Shown here piece after piece: positions 7,159 to 7,433 of a stretch of 7,433 nt of DNA. Made by a program: the position numbers and the translations under genes. This stretch comes from an uncultured Planctomycetaceae bacterium (GTDB taxonomy: Bacteria > Planctomycetota > Planctomycetia > Pirellulales > UBA1268), in assembly GCA_903885855.1 (NCBI GenBank), contig CAISKG010000643.1:1-7433 (forward strand), in the 5' to 3' direction. How positions within the stretch are numbered: position 1 is the first letter of the stretch; every line of letters starts with the position of its first letter. The notes beneath the pieces are model-generated. The model did no database searches. It was given only the letters and a program-made list of their open reading frames with translations, and was not told the DNA's origin.

Positions 7159-7168
7159 ATCCTAGCCG
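7159..7168 (-). promoter_or_regulatory. Candidate -10 element, CGGCTAGGAT, before the large gene
   Basis: The minus strand reads CGGCTAGGAT, differing in one base from the 10-mer before the PQQ-like gene. TAGGAT (7164 to 7159) fits the -10 consensus at four of six positions and ends 46 nt before the ATG. No clear -35 box is present. If it is a real -10 element, transcription would begin at about 7150. The ATGs at 7220 and 7160 would then lie upstream of the transcript, which supports the start at 7112. Confidence 0.35.
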
Positions 7169-7206
7169 CTCCGGAAACGCCCTCGGACCGGCGGGCGGAG
7201 GGCGGG

Positions 7207-7212
7207 TAGGCT
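7207..7212 (+). promoter_or_regulatory. Weak candidate -10 hexamer TAGGCT for the divergent plus-strand gene
   Basis: TAGGCT lies 56 nt before the GTG start in an otherwise GC-only stretch and shares the TAG..T skeleton with the two minus-strand candidates. It matches TATAAT at only three positions and has no visible -35 partner, so this is a placement guess. Together with the site at 7159-7168 it would make 7113-7268 a divergent promoter region. Confidence 0.2.
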
Positions 7213-7252
7213 GGGGGCATCGGCGATCCGTCACGAGCGCCGCCCCCGCCTC

Positions 7253-7261
7253 AGGAAAGGA
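7253..7261 (+). promoter_or_regulatory. Ribosome binding site supporting the GTG start at 7269
   Basis: AGGAAAGGA is the purine-rich stretch directly before the GTG, ending 7-8 nt upstream. It is the main evidence, with the signal peptide that follows, that the plus-strand frame opening at 7269 is a real gene. Confidence 0.65.
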
Positions 7262-7268
7262 CCATCCC

Positions 7269-7433
7269 GTGCGTGCCTTGCCCGCCATCCTCGCGTGTGG
7301 TCTGGCGATCGCGCTGGCGGCACCGGCCGCCGCGCAGGACGCTCCCCGCCCTGCCCCGCCGCGGCCTTCCGTCCCGCCGCGCGTGGGCGAGCCGCCGCGG
7401 GGTGGCCCGGCCGACGCACCCCCGCGATCAGCG
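7269..7433 (+). CDS. Partial secreted protein with proline-rich N-terminus, unknown function
   Basis: A frame opening with GTG stays open for 55 codons to the window edge. Its first residues, MRALPAILACGLAIALAAPA, followed by AA-QDAP, form a textbook Sec signal peptide: one basic residue, a hydrophobic core, and an A-A-A cleavage site before Gln23. After the predicted cleavage the chain is rich in Pro, Arg, Gly and Ala (for example PRPAPPRPSVPPR) and looks disordered; no domain is visible. It is divergently oriented to the large gene, with 156 bp between the two starts. A Shine-Dalgarno sequence sits at the right distance. The function cannot be assigned because the rest of the gene lies outside the window. 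The Cys in the hydrophobic core (residue 10) is too early to be a convincing lipobox. Confidence 0.7.
   Translation, partial: MRALPAILACGLAIALAAPAAAQDAPRPAPPRPSVPPRVGEPPRGGPADAPPRSA

Noticed and set aside
7126..7174. Direct repeat ccgctccgg at 7126-7134 and 7166-7174, 40 bp apart, as a possible operator
   Set aside because: A 9-bp repeat made almost only of G and C is likely to arise by chance in 156 bp of this composition, and one copy overlaps the ribosome binding site of the large gene.
7113..7220. N-terminal extension of the large protein to the ATG at 7220 (36 more residues) or 7160 (16 more)
   Set aside because: The extension would put 40-60 residues before the hydrophobic signal core, and the best ribosome binding site belongs to the ATG at 7112. 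The ATG at 7160 overlaps the candidate -10 element.

Overview
The window is very GC-rich (roughly 70-75% by eye). It reads as chromosomal DNA of a planctomycete (Planctomycetota, possibly Pirellulales). This rests on protein architecture: a PVC-type heme-binding CxxCH protein of the Pirellula/Verrucomicrobium type, and a secreted PQQ-like propeller whose mature N-terminus starts with the W-P-x-F-R-G-P signature common in this phylum. I see no mobile element, tRNA, rRNA or CRISPR array.

Layout: bases 1-117 hold no gene but contain a strong inverted repeat (52-95) just behind the first minus-strand gene. Bases 118-1383 (minus) encode a 421-aa exported PQQ-like beta-propeller protein. A 68-bp gap follows, then bases 1452-7112 (minus) encode one 1886-aa exported protein with six recognisable blocks: a neutral-ceramidase-like metallohydrolase domain, a PVC-type dehydrogenase propeller, HEAT repeats, a mono-heme cytochrome c domain, a beta-sandwich resembling a carbohydrate-binding module, and more HEAT-like helices. 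A 156-bp divergent intergenic region leads to a plus-strand gene starting with GTG at 7269. It encodes a signal peptide and a proline-rich stretch and runs off the window.

All three gene products appear to be exported. The two minus-strand genes are co-oriented (large gene first, propeller second) and could act together in periplasmic or surface breakdown or oxidation of an unknown substrate, with electrons passing to the heme domain. That joint role is inference. The most unusual object is the large fusion, whose N-terminal domain keeps the ceramidase metal-site motifs but lacks the serine of the ceramidase nucleophile motif. The tetranucleotide CTAG occurs by eye only twice in the window, once in front of each minus-strand start, inside a nearly identical 10-mer that could be a shared promoter element.
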